A stretch of 34,485 nt of DNA from Candidatus Kapaibacterium sp. (GTDB lineage: Bacteria > Bacteroidota > Ignavibacteria > Kapaibacteriales > Kapaibacteriaceae), in contig VFFB01000015.1 of the NCBI GenBank assembly GCA_018882585.1, forward strand, positions 1 through 34,485, in the 5' to 3' direction. A model generated the notes under the pieces. The model had not been told where the DNA came from and did no database searches. It saw nothing but the letters and a program-made list of their open reading frames with translations. The number at the start of each line of letters is the position of its first letter. Position 1 is the stretch's first letter. Below, piece after piece: positions 1-9,317 of the stretch. Position numbers and translations under genes: made by a program.

Positions 1-1397
<1,397 letters not shown>

Positions 1398-1418
1398 GTT
1401 CTATCGCCGCAATGCATG

Positions 1419-2324
1419 TTACTTGCCTCGAGCAGCCTCGTAAATCTGGGTGTTGCCGGGATCAAGGAAGCGCAGGTCGGACCACAGTGTGTTATCCTTC
1501 GCCCCTTTGAATACATCGGCGATCTCGAGATGCTTGGCATCAAAGAAGGCCTGCATAATGACGGATCGGTTGCTGATCTTTTCGCGCTTGAAGGTGACCA
1601 GGTCGCCGATGACCAGACGCAGAGCTCCCTGTCCCTCGACGCGGTTTTCGTCCATGACGTCGATGGCGTCGTGGTAGTCGAACAACAGCCGACGAAAACC
1701 GGTGTAGCGCAGGTCAAGCAGCTCGTTCACAAGGGCCATGCGCGTGAATTCGCCCGGCTGATAGAACGTACGGAATGCGTTGACGCCCTGGTTGTTGCCC
1801 AGCTGTGCAATGAATTGCGCCGCCTTGTACGGCTCGGTCCCACCCAGCTCGTCGTACGTGTCCATGTCCATGCCAATGGCAAGCAGCATGTAGAAGTCAA
1901 GTACGCTCGTGAAGGCATCGTAGCGCGAGGACTGGAACGTCAGCGTCGGGTTGAAGTTCCACTCGAACGACCACTCCTGATCATAGACGCGGAACAACGC
2001 AGCGCCCGTTCCGGGCTTGTTGTTGACCAGACGCTTGGATACGATGGCAAGCCGCGCATTGTAGCGGTTGCCAGACCTGCCAAGCAGCCAGATGGTGACG
2101 TCGACCGGAATGCGCTCACCCTCCCAATCTGCACCCGTATAGCGCTGATTGTTCAGGTACGTCTTGACGTCATTGGCCATGGACTGTACTTCCTGCCGCT
2201 GGTCCATGGCAATGGCATCCATGTTGACCACGACGTTGGCATTCAACTCCTGCGCCCGTGATGTCACAATTGCACAGCATGCCGCCACAAAGGCAAGAAG
2301 AAGATGTCGAAAGGGGCTTTGCAT
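1419..2324 (-). CDS. DUF4835 family protein (PorD-like), secreted
   Basis: The 301-residue protein begins with a clear signal peptide (MQSPFRHLLLAFVAACCAIVTSRAQ, cleavage near residue 24), then ELNANVVVNMDAI and a long conserved body with WSFEWNFNPTLTF and a DFYMLLAIGMDMDTY segment. This is the architecture of Bacteroidota DUF4835 proteins; from memory, some databases name the family PorD and link it to type IX secretion. The frame is open further upstream, but that extension is low-complexity antisense of the neighbouring plus-strand gene, so I start at the signal peptide Met. It heads a minus-strand run with tadA-rsmI and tmk. Its start codon abuts the divergent PorV-like gene, leaving no room for an ordinary shared promoter region. 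Confidence 0.8.
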   Translation of the reverse strand: MQSPFRHLLLAFVAACCAIVTSRAQELNANVVVNMDAIAMDQRQEVQSMANDVKTYLNNQRYTGADWEGERIPVDVTIWLLGRSGNRYNARLAIVSKRLVNNKPGTGAALFRVYDQEWSFEWNFNPTLTFQSSRYDAFTSVLDFYMLLAIGMDMDTYDELGGTEPYKAAQFIAQLGNNQGVNAFRTFYQPGEFTRMALVNELLDLRYTGFRRLLFDYHDAIDVMDENRVEGQGALRLVIGDLVTFKREKISNRSVIMQAFFDAKHLEIADVFKGAKDNTLWSDLRFLDPGNTQIYEAARGK

Positions 2325-2334
2325 GACGCTCCCG

Positions 2335-3141
2335 ATGAACGATGATGGACTGAGCGTGAAGTTACGGACGATCGTACTGACGATGCTAACCTCGGGGGCG
2401 TGTGCTGTGGCACAGCCGGGTGTGCCGTTTCCGGTATCAGCCACGGGGCTGACGTCGTTGAGTGCAGCAGCGACCATGTTGCATCCCGCAACGGCCGTCG
2501 ACGTGCAGTCGCGCCTTGTCGAGGTTGGCATCATGCCGGGACCGTTCGGCCTTGTCGAGCTGACGTCGGCCAACGTGCTGCTGTTCGAGGCCGACAGCGG
2601 CCACGCAACGGGGTACGGCCTTTCCGGCGTAGCAGGCACGCTTTGGTACGATGTGGGACTGTCTGTGACACACGGTCGCCGCGTGGCCAACGATGCCGAC
2701 ATTGGTGTTGCAGCCACGGCAGGCATGGACGGTGGTGCCGATATTGAACGCCGCTGGCATCTGACGCTGACGGGCGGCCTACGGTGGCGCCTCGATTCCG
2801 CCCTGCTGTTCGGCGTCAGCGTGGCCAATGCCATGTCGATCGGCCTGACGCCGTCGCCCGGACCCCGCCTTGCGATAGGCGTCGGCATGGCCCTCGGCGA
2901 TGTGACGACGGCAACAGTCGATGCGTCGATGGAGTCGGTTGCCGGGCTTGGCATCATCATCGGCATCCTGCACGAGGCACATCCGCGCCTGACACTACGT
3001 GCTGCATTTCGGACACGGCCCATGTGCCTGACCGCCGCCGTGCGTTGCCGCGTGGCAGCATCGACGTCAATACTGTTTGACGTCGATGTGGTGACGGCCC
3101 TTGGCTTCCGCTCCCGTCTTGGTGTTGCATGGCAGCCGTGA
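2335..3141 (+). CDS. PorV/UPF0164-like outer-membrane beta-barrel protein
   Basis: About 268 residues, starting MNDDGLSVKLRTIVLTML, with a signal peptide ending near ACAVAQ. Other possible starts are ATG 2323, which overlaps the divergent start codon, and GTG 2356, which gives a tidier signal peptide beginning (M)KLRTIVL. The mature part alternates hydrophobic and polar residues, with many Gly, Thr and Ser. It has the segment order I recall for PorV-like barrels: a P-A-T-A-V stretch, PFGLVELTSAN, a GLRWRLDSALLFGVSVAN strand, a P-G-P-R-L-A-I-G-V-G strand, LRAAFRT, and a final LGFRSRLGVAW strand. PorV-type proteins sit in the outer membrane and shuttle type IX cargo, but many homologues have no known job. 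The gene overlaps the HhH gene downstream by 13 bases. Assignment is by pattern, not alignment. Confidence 0.58.
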   Translation: MNDDGLSVKLRTIVLTMLTSGACAVAQPGVPFPVSATGLTSLSAAATMLHPATAVDVQSRLVEVGIMPGPFGLVELTSANVLLFEADSGHATGYGLSGVAGTLWYDVGLSVTHGRRVANDADIGVAATAGMDGGADIERRWHLTLTGGLRWRLDSALLFGVSVANAMSIGLTPSPGPRLAIGVGMALGDVTTATVDASMESVAGLGIIIGILHEAHPRLTLRAAFRTRPMCLTAAVRCRVAASTSILFDVDVVTALGFRSRLGVAWQP

Positions 3142-5021
3142 ACACCATTGCCACCCTGCTGACATTGGCGTTGGCCTGCATGTCGATGCGTGGCCAGACG
3201 ATGTTGGACATGCTTGCCGATGCGGCCGAAGCAACACCGCAGTGGGATGCCGTGGAACGCTTTGGCGAGCAGCCGCTATGCCTGAAGGCGGCCTCGACGG
3301 CCGATCTTGTGATGATCCCCGGCATGTCGGCCCGCATTGCGACCCGCGTCCTTGCCGTTGCTGCGGCGCGGCCAACGTGGGATGTGGGACGCATCGCCGA
3401 TTCGCTCTGCCTTGGCCTGGCACAGCGTCTGATGCTGATGCTGTGCACAACCACACGCTGCGACACGATGTCGTGGTCGGCCATGACGTCCCTTCGCGCA
3501 TCGTCGCGCCTGGATGCTGCCCAACGTCTGTCCCTTCAGGCAGGCACGTGGACGCTCGACGCGACAGCATCGCGCCAACCCGAGGAGCGCCACACCGTAG
3601 GCCACGTCGGCGCAGCACTGCGCTGGCACACCAAGTCCTTGACGCTGCTGGCAGGCGACGCCGCGATCCGCGTGGGCACGGGCCTGCTGATGGGCAATGC
3701 CGGGATGTCGAGGGGGACGGCACCGACAGACCTTGACGACCCGCTGATGCTTCGGCCGTGGACGTCAACCCTGCGCACAGGCTTCCTGCGCGGGCTGGCC
3801 GTGATGCGAGACGACGATGTAGGCTCATACACGGTTCGCTCGGTCGGCGCCTTCGCACGGCGCACGCTTACCGTCCGCCTCGACACGCTTCACAACGTTA
3901 GCAGCATCCCCTCGGCCCAGCCCATGTTTGCTGCGCCTGCCGCAACCAACATCGACCTATGCACCGAAACCGTCGCCGGCGGCGCCATCGCGGTGCAACG
4001 GCCGGCATGGCACGTCGGACTGTCGGCTTGGTCCATCCGCTACGACCGACCACTGCAGACGTCTTCGGCCCGCACCATCATCGGCAGCGGCGGCATTGCC
4101 TGGTCGTTGTTCGGCGGAGCGACGTCGGATCGAAGGTCGGCACTATGGGAAGCAGCCGTTGACACACGTGGACAGCTTGCCTTTGCTGGCGGCTACGCAA
4201 TAGCCGGACGCCGTGGACGCGTGGCCATTTCAGGACGTCACATTGGCGCAGGCTACCGCGCACCCTACGGCGATGCCCCCGGCGACGCCGGTGCAGCGGC
4301 CAATCTGGCGGGTCTGTCCGTGGCAGGTACGCTCCGCGTTGACACGCTCACGCGCGTCGATGCTCAGTTGGATATCTTGGGCACGTTCGACCGTACATAT
4401 AGCGTGCCGCGTCCGGTACGTGGGTACGTCACGGATCTGACGGCACACCGACGCATGGCACGTCGCGGTGCAGCCTATCTGCGCTGCCGTCTCGACGAAG
4501 AAGACGATGCCGTCCGCCTTGCCGGTGTTGCACGTACGCTCACCTCCGTCCGCATGCGCCTGCGCATGCGGGCAGGCCTCGACTGGCGTATCGCCTCGCC
4601 CCTTACCGTGACCTCTCGTATGGATGTTGTGCACGCACAATGGTCTGCACACGTGCCGGCGATGAACGGCACGGCCATGATGGTACGATGCGTGTTCGTA
4701 CCCGTACCTTGGCTGCGGTTGACGGCGCAGACCACGGTGTACGACACTCCCGGCATGGACGCGGCCGTGTACGTGGCCGAAGCGCCGATGCCATCCATGC
4801 TTCGCATGCCGGCACTCGTGGGGTCGGGCACACGCACGATGCTCGCTGCCCGACTGTCGATCGCGCCTGGGCTGACGCTGTGGACGTCGATGCTGGACGC
4901 GCCGCGAGAGCGGCGGTACGACGTGATGCTGCGCTGGAAGCTTGGCGGAACGGTCGTCCTACCGGCGGATCAGGAACTCGTAGGCGGCCACCTCGCCAAC
5001 GAAGGCCTGGGCGATGGGTAG
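3129..5021 (+). CDS. Helix-hairpin-helix domain protein with a predicted outer-membrane barrel
   Basis: A 630-residue protein with a hydrophobic N-terminus (MAAVNTIATLLTLALACMSM) that may be a signal peptide, although it lacks the usual positive charge. Residues about 55-100 contain a ComEA-like helix-hairpin-helix: TADLVMIPGMSARIATRVL, with the IPG hairpin. The rest, from about residue 130, is a long beta-rich stretch with repeated amphipathic strands of the form xLxVRLDTL or LTVTSRMDV, suggesting a large barrel. HhH domains bind DNA without sequence specificity. The combination suggests surface DNA binding or uptake, which is inference. The start overlaps the PorV-like gene by 13 bases. The last 20 or so codons lie antisense inside the convergent amidotransferase gene, so the C-terminal tail is constrained by that gene. 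Confidence 0.65.
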   Translation: MAAVNTIATLLTLALACMSMRGQTMLDMLADAAEATPQWDAVERFGEQPLCLKAASTADLVMIPGMSARIATRVLAVAAARPTWDVGRIADSLCLGLAQRLMLMLCTTTRCDTMSWSAMTSLRASSRLDAAQRLSLQAGTWTLDATASRQPEERHTVGHVGAALRWHTKSLTLLAGDAAIRVGTGLLMGNAGMSRGTAPTDLDDPLMLRPWTSTLRTGFLRGLAVMRDDDVGSYTVRSVGAFARRTLTVRLDTLHNVSSIPSAQPMFAAPAATNIDLCTETVAGGAIAVQRPAWHVGLSAWSIRYDRPLQTSSARTIIGSGGIAWSLFGGATSDRRSALWEAAVDTRGQLAFAGGYAIAGRRGRVAISGRHIGAGYRAPYGDAPGDAGAAANLAGLSVAGTLRVDTLTRVDAQLDILGTFDRTYSVPRPVRGYVTDLTAHRRMARRGAAYLRCRLDEEDDAVRLAGVARTLTSVRMRLRMRAGLDWRIASPLTVTSRMDVVHAQWSAHVPAMNGTAMMVRCVFVPVPWLRLTAQTTVYDTPGMDAAVYVAEAPMPSMLRMPALVGSGTRTMLAARLSIAPGLTLWTSMLDAPRERRYDVMLRWKLGGTVVLPADQELVGGHLANEGLGDG

Positions 5022-5681
5022 CGAGAATGGCGAGGCGTGGTCCATCCGCTCGGGATGCCACTGCACAGCCAACAGGAAAGGCTTGCCGCCCAACGTACCG
5101 TCGGCCCATTCGAAGGCCTCGATCACACCGTCGGTAGCAGTGGCCGATACCATGAACGGTGCGGCAAGACGCTCAACCGATTGATGATGGGCCGAGTTGA
5201 TCTCGCCGTCCATCACCCGACAAAGTTTCTTGATCAACGAACCGCCTTCGACCTCGACGGCATGTCGCGCATCAACACCGTCGATCTGGCCGTGGGGTAG
5301 TGCCGACGCCACGGCTGTTGGTATGTCGGCCACCAGCGTACCGCCATAGGCCACATTCAGCACCTGAGCGCCGCGACAGATACCAAGTACCGGCAAACGA
5401 CGGTCGAATGCAGCGCGGATCGCGGCAAGCTCCATCGCATCGCGCGCTGCATCGGGCGGCTGACACAGGCCGTGCTTCTCAGGCTCGTGATAATGCTCCG
5501 GATCGACATCGGGTCCACCTGTCAGCAGCAGCCCCGAGCATGCCTGCATGGCTTGCACTGCCGCATCCGGGTCCATGCCGTACAGGTCGACAACTTCGAT
5601 CGAACTGTCGGCGGCACGAAGCCATTGTTCATACAGCGCGTACTTCTCGCTGCCGGAGGCTCTCGAGGCGGCGATCTTCAT
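4959..5681 (-). CDS. Class I glutamine amidotransferase, gamma-glutamyl-GABA hydrolase-like (peptidase C26)
   Basis: 240 residues with the class I amidotransferase triad visible: nucleophile Cys102 in LGICRGAQVLNVAYGG, and His209/Glu211 in QWHPE. LLLTGGPDVDPEHY (51-64) and HHQSV (165-169) are the PuuD/C26 family signatures, and no synthetase domain is attached. PuuD-type enzymes hydrolyse gamma-glutamyl-GABA in putrescine breakdown, but no other polyamine gene is nearby, so the substrate is open. The start overlaps the lpxK stop by four bases (ATGA), making this the last gene of the lipid A run. Its 3' end overlaps the convergent HhH gene by 63 bases. Confidence 0.85.
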   Translation of the reverse strand: MKIAASRASGSEKYALYEQWLRAADSSIEVVDLYGMDPDAAVQAMQACSGLLLTGGPDVDPEHYHEPEKHGLCQPPDAARDAMELAAIRAAFDRRLPVLGICRGAQVLNVAYGGTLVADIPTAVASALPHGQIDGVDARHAVEVEGGSLIKKLCRVMDGEINSAHHQSVERLAAPFMVSATATDGVIEAFEWADGTLGGKPFLLAVQWHPERMDHASPFSLPIAQAFVGEVAAYEFLIRR

Positions 5682-6676
5682 GATGTGATCCGATCAGAAA
5701 GGAGTGTGAGAAATTCTCGGGCGCCGTCTTCGATGGTCGCCTGCACATGCATCACCACCACATCAACGCCGGCCGCTACAAACCTGTCAACAAAGGCATG
5801 CAGCTTGACCGCATCTTTGGCCGTGGTCACAACAGGAAGGTGCGTCCTGTTGACGGCCGCAATGACGCCGTCGATATCGGTCTTCGTGTAATCGTGATGG
5901 TCGGGAAAGGGGCGGTGATCAACGACGTCGACGCCGGCGTCGGCCAGCATGCCCAGCATGCGCTCGGGCCTGGCGATACCGGAAAGGACAACGCAACGGT
6001 CCGGTAGCGGCACGTCGGCCCCGGTGGCCAGCATCGTGCATCGCCCGCGTTCGATGGTCATCCGCACCACCACGGCATCATCGCGCAGGTACGGCCGAAC
6101 GGCAGCATCCTCGATGGCCGGATGCATAAGCATCACAACGTCGGCACGGCGCAGCGACGTCAGCGGCTCTCGCAGCCGCCCTACCGGCAAAAGGCGTCCA
6201 TCCGTCATGGTGGCGCGGTCGACAAGCACAATATCGATGTCGCGTTCCAGGTCGCGATGCTGAAATCCGTCGTCCACCACGATGACATCGCACGATAGCG
6301 TTCCCGCGGCGTGAACGGCGGCGTCGCCTTTGTGAGGGCCGACGATGACGGGCACCTGACAGGACGTCGCCAACAGAAAGGGCTCGTCGCCGGCCTGCGT
6401 CCAGTCGGTACGGACGGCAACACCGTCGTGAACGACGGTGAGTCCGCGTCCGCGACGCTTATACCCCCGAGCAACAATGGCCGGCCTGCGACGCAGTTGC
6501 TTCAGCATGTCCACCACCAGCTCGGTCACGGGGGTCTTACCACTACCGCCAACGCTCAGGTTGCCGATGCTGATCACCGGCTTGTCGATGCGGATGCGCG
6601 CCTTGCGGCCGCTGTCGTAGCGTCGGTTCCGCCACGCGACGGCAGCTCCGTAGAGCCAGGCAAGCAACGTCAGCAT
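5678..6676 (-). CDS. lpxK: Tetraacyldisaccharide 4'-kinase
   Basis: 332 residues. GNLSVGGSGKTPVTELV near the N-terminus is the LpxK P-loop; ARGYKRRGRG follows, then GDEPFLLA and VVDDGFQHRDLERDIDIVLVD, all hallmark LpxK motifs. An initial hydrophobic segment (MLTLLAWLYGAAVAW) matches the N-terminal membrane anchor. The enzyme adds the 4'-phosphate of lipid A at the inner face of the inner membrane. The frame is open further upstream, but I chose Met at 6676 because it sits just before the anchor and overlaps the acyltransferase stop by seven bases. The gene is part of an lpxB-acyltransferase-lpxK-amidotransferase run. Confidence 0.93.
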   Translation of the reverse strand: MLTLLAWLYGAAVAWRNRRYDSGRKARIRIDKPVISIGNLSVGGSGKTPVTELVVDMLKQLRRRPAIVARGYKRRGRGLTVVHDGVAVRTDWTQAGDEPFLLATSCQVPVIVGPHKGDAAVHAAGTLSCDVIVVDDGFQHRDLERDIDIVLVDRATMTDGRLLPVGRLREPLTSLRRADVVMLMHPAIEDAAVRPYLRDDAVVVRMTIERGRCTMLATGADVPLPDRCVVLSGIARPERMLGMLADAGVDVVDHRPFPDHHDYTKTDIDGVIAAVNRTHLPVVTTAKDAVKLHAFVDRFVAAGVDVVVMHVQATIEDGAREFLTLLSDRITS

Positions 6677-7260
6677 ACGACGCTCCCCAGCGTGTCCATA
6701 TGATGTGTCAGACGCGCAATGATGACGTCCACGTCGTGCCGGTCCGCCGAAGGCGGCACATCCATGGCGTGGCCGATGTGCACCGTCACGCGCGACCACG
6801 GCAATGGCAGTGCGAAGGCATCCCACGACCGGTCAAAGATCTTTGCCTGCTCGATGGTGACGGCCACGGGGATCAGGCTTACGCCGGCGCGCTGCGCGGC
6901 AACGACGGCGCCGGGCTTGGCCTGGCGTGCCGGACCTCGGGGTCCGTCCGGCGTGACGATCACGGGACGTCGTGCGGCGTGACGTACAAGCTGCTGGAGT
7001 GCTTCACTGCCACCCTGCGACGATGAGCCACGCACGACGTCGTACCCCCAGTCGAGCAGCAGCTGCGCCAGCAGACTTCCGTCGGCACTGGCACTTGTGA
7101 GGCCCGTGCATCCGCGACGTCGAAAGGCATACCAAACCGGTAACATCTGTCCGTGCCACACGGTGACCACACAGGGTGCGGCCGGCAGCACGCCATCGAC
7201 ATGCACTCGCCACGTTGCGGCCAGCATGCGGATCAGCAGCGATGCAAGACGGGCTTTCAT
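6670..7260 (-). CDS. Lysophospholipid acyltransferase family protein (DUF374 type)
   Basis: 196 residues beginning MKARLASLLIRMLAATW. It shows VTVWHGQMLPVWYAFRRRG (acyltransferase His in WHG), SASADGSLLAQLL, VRGSSSQGGSEALQQLV and TPDGPRGPARQAKPGAVVAAQRAGVSLIPV, the block order of the DUF374 branch of the LPLAT superfamily. Members resemble the late lipid A acyltransferases LpxL/LpxM but are shorter. Its place between lpxB and lpxK strongly suggests a role in acylating lipid A or its precursor; that is inference from context. The start follows the lpxB stop by ten bases and the end overlaps lpxK. Bases upstream of 7260 in this frame are lpxB shadow. Confidence 0.85.
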   Translation of the reverse strand: MKARLASLLIRMLAATWRVHVDGVLPAAPCVVTVWHGQMLPVWYAFRRRGCTGLTSASADGSLLAQLLLDWGYDVVRGSSSQGGSEALQQLVRHAARRPVIVTPDGPRGPARQAKPGAVVAAQRAGVSLIPVAVTIEQAKIFDRSWDAFALPLPWSRVTVHIGHAMDVPPSADRHDVDVIIARLTHHMDTLGSVVC

Positions 7261-7270
7261 TGTTGTGCCT

Positions 7271-8386
7271 TCATTGGTCAAGCATCCGTACGATATGTTC
7301 GGCTGTGCGGGCCGATGCTCCGGGTCCGCCCAGCAGGGCACGCACCTGACGTGCAGCATCCAGAAGCTCGTTGCGGCGCTCCTCATCGTCAAGCAGGCGC
7401 AACGCTTCGCCTGCAAGGGCTTGCGGTGTTGCCTGTGCCTGCAGTAACTCGTGTACCACGTTGCGCTGCAGCAGCAGGTTGGCAAGGGTCACGCTACTGA
7501 CCTTGATGAGCCGCTTCGACAGCATGTATGAGATGGGCGACGTCTTGTAGAACGTCGTAAATGGCAGGCCCAGCAATGTTGCTTCGAGCGTGGACGTGCC
7601 CGCTTTGACAAGGCCTGCACCGGCATCGCGCATCAAGGTGCGGGCATCCTGCACAAGCTCGACACCGGCGTCGCGCAGCGGCGCATACAGGGCGGGGTCG
7701 ACGCGTGGCACCGTGGCACAGGCAAAGGTCACGTTGCCATCGCGCCGACGTATCACATCGGCCGTTGCCGCAAGCAGCGCCGCGTGGCGTTTGACCTCTT
7801 GCGCACGACTTCCCGGCAGCAGCGCCACGGTCCGCGTCACATGTGCACCAACGTCGCTGAACGTCGGATCATCAAGCAGCGGATGTCCCACATGTGTCGC
7901 CCGCACGCCGCGCTCGCGGAAAAAGGCCTCTTCGAACGGAAACACCACAAACAGCTCATTCACCAGCGTTGCCATGGCAGCCGTTCTGTCACTGCCCCAT
8001 GCCCATGTCTGCGGGGCGATGTAGTAGGCGGTGCGGACGCCGGCGCGACGGGCGTGGGCGGCAAGCCGAAGGTTGAAACCGGGATAGTCTACAGGCAGGA
8101 ACAGACGATACCGACCGCGCTGCGCAAGGAGTTCGGCACATTGTCGCAGCAGACCCTTGAAGTAGCCATACCGTTTTGCGACCTCCCAGAAACCGGTCAC
8201 GGCAAGCTGGTCAAGCCGCGCCAGCGAACGCAATCCCTGCAGCTCCATGGCCGGACCGCCGATGCCTTCGAACTGGACAAATGGTCGGCGTCGGCGTATC
8301 TCCGCCATCAGCCGGGCCGCATGCAGGTCGCCCGACGGGTCGCCCGCGGCAATGAAGATGCGCTCGATCTCGGCTGATACAGACAT
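7271..8386 (-). CDS. lpxB: Lipid-A-disaccharide synthase
   Basis: 371 residues. IFIAAGDPSGDLHAARL at the start, FEGIGGPAME, FLPVDYPGFNLRLA, YYIAPQTWAWGSDR, FPFEEAFFRERG, the THVGHPLLDD block, LLPGSRAQEV and AGTSTLEATLLGLPFTTFYKTSPISY are the full series of GT19 LpxB motifs. It joins UDP-2,3-diacylglucosamine and lipid X into the lipid A disaccharide at the inner membrane. It heads the minus-strand lipid A run and is divergent from arsM, with 88 bases between the two starts. A good -7 promoter match lies only four bases upstream of its ATG, so the transcript may have almost no leader. Confidence 0.95.
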   Translation of the reverse strand: MSVSAEIERIFIAAGDPSGDLHAARLMAEIRRRRPFVQFEGIGGPAMELQGLRSLARLDQLAVTGFWEVAKRYGYFKGLLRQCAELLAQRGRYRLFLPVDYPGFNLRLAAHARRAGVRTAYYIAPQTWAWGSDRTAAMATLVNELFVVFPFEEAFFRERGVRATHVGHPLLDDPTFSDVGAHVTRTVALLPGSRAQEVKRHAALLAATADVIRRRDGNVTFACATVPRVDPALYAPLRDAGVELVQDARTLMRDAGAGLVKAGTSTLEATLLGLPFTTFYKTSPISYMLSKRLIKVSSVTLANLLLQRNVVHELLQAQATPQALAGEALRLLDDEERRNELLDAARQVRALLGGPGASARTAEHIVRMLDQ

Positions 8387-8390
8387 GGCA

Positions 8391-8398
8391 CAAAACTA
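8391..8398 (-). promoter_or_regulatory. Candidate -7 promoter element for lpxB
   Basis: On the minus strand TAGTTTTG fits the Bacteroidota -7 consensus TAnnTTTG exactly and ends four bases before the lpxB ATG. The -33 TTG is not obvious at the usual spacing. If used, transcription would start at or very near the start codon. On the plus strand of the same gap, TAGTTTCG at 8424-8431 is a one-mismatch candidate for arsM. Confidence 0.4.
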
Positions 8399-8474
8399 CC
8401 GCCGTCGGGCACGACGAATGCAGTAGTTTCGTCACTGCACCTTGATTCATATCGTTCACCGCGTAGAGATCACC

Positions 8475-9317
8475 ATGCAAGACACCCAGATCAAGGAGAT
8501 GGTTGCCCGGACGTATGCCGGCATCGCCGAGCAATCCCGCGAAGCCAACGCAGCGTCATGCTGTGGCGTCGGCGGCTGCTCTACGGTCGACTACACCATC
8601 TTTGCCCAGGACTACAGTGCGCAGAAGGGCTACGTGCAGGAGGCCGATCTTGGACTTGGCTGCGGTATTCCAACAGAGTTCGCGCAGATCCGCGAGGGCG
8701 ACACGGTGATCGACCTTGGCTCAGGCGCCGGCAACGACTGTTTCGTCGCCCGCGCCATCACTGGTCCGGCCGGCAAGGTCATCGGCATCGACATGACGCC
8801 GGCAATGATCGACAAGGCACGCATGCATGCCGACACGCTGGGCTTCAACAACGTGGAATTCAGACTTGGCGACATCGAAGCACTTCCCGTGGCGGCCAAC
8901 CGTGCCGACGTGGTGATCAGCAACTGCGTGCTCAACTTAGTACCCAACAAGCGTCAAGCCTTTGCCGAGATGTTCCGCGTGCTGAAGCCCGGAGGCCATT
9001 TCAGCGTGAGCGACATTGTGCTGCGCGGTGATCTTCCCGAGGCGCTGCGAAACGATGCCGAGATGTATGCCGGATGCGTAAGCGGAGCCATTCAGGAGTC
9101 TGACTACCTTGCACTGCTTTCGGCTGTGGGCTTCGCCGACGTGTCGGTGCAGCGCGCCCGCGTGGTGGATCTGCCGGACGACATTCTGTCTGCCTACCTG
9201 ACGTCCGACGAGATCGCCGCCATGCGCCTGGGCGGCACGGGTATCGTGAGCGTGACGGTCTACGGTAAGAAACCCATCGACGCATCGGTCTGTTCACCGT
9301 CATCCGGTTGTTGCTGA
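8475..9317 (+). CDS. arsM: Arsenite S-adenosylmethionine methyltransferase
   Basis: 280 residues. VIDLGSGAGNDCFVA (79-92) is the SAM-binding motif I. Cys63 (LGLGCGIP), Cys151 (SNCVLNL) and Cys201 (AGCVSGA) occupy the positions of the three As(III)-binding Cys of characterised ArsM. Extra Cys pairs lie at the N-terminus (CCGVGGC, 29-35) and the very end (CSPSSGCC), as in many ArsM proteins. The enzyme methylates As(III) in the cytoplasm. I chose ATG 8475 over earlier in-frame codons because MQDTQIKEMVARTYAGIAEQ is the normal family start. The stop overlaps the crcB start by one base. No ArsR gene is adjacent. Confidence 0.92.
   Translation: MQDTQIKEMVARTYAGIAEQSREANAASCCGVGGCSTVDYTIFAQDYSAQKGYVQEADLGLGCGIPTEFAQIREGDTVIDLGSGAGNDCFVARAITGPAGKVIGIDMTPAMIDKARMHADTLGFNNVEFRLGDIEALPVAANRADVVISNCVLNLVPNKRQAFAEMFRVLKPGGHFSVSDIVLRGDLPEALRNDAEMYAGCVSGAIQESDYLALLSAVGFADVSVQRARVVDLPDDILSAYLTSDEIAAMRLGGTGIVSVTVYGKKPIDASVCSPSSGCC

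Noticed and set aside
2325-3023. 233-codon upstream extension of the DUF4835 frame
   Set aside because: It is antisense to the PorV-like gene, is low complexity and lies before an obvious signal peptide.
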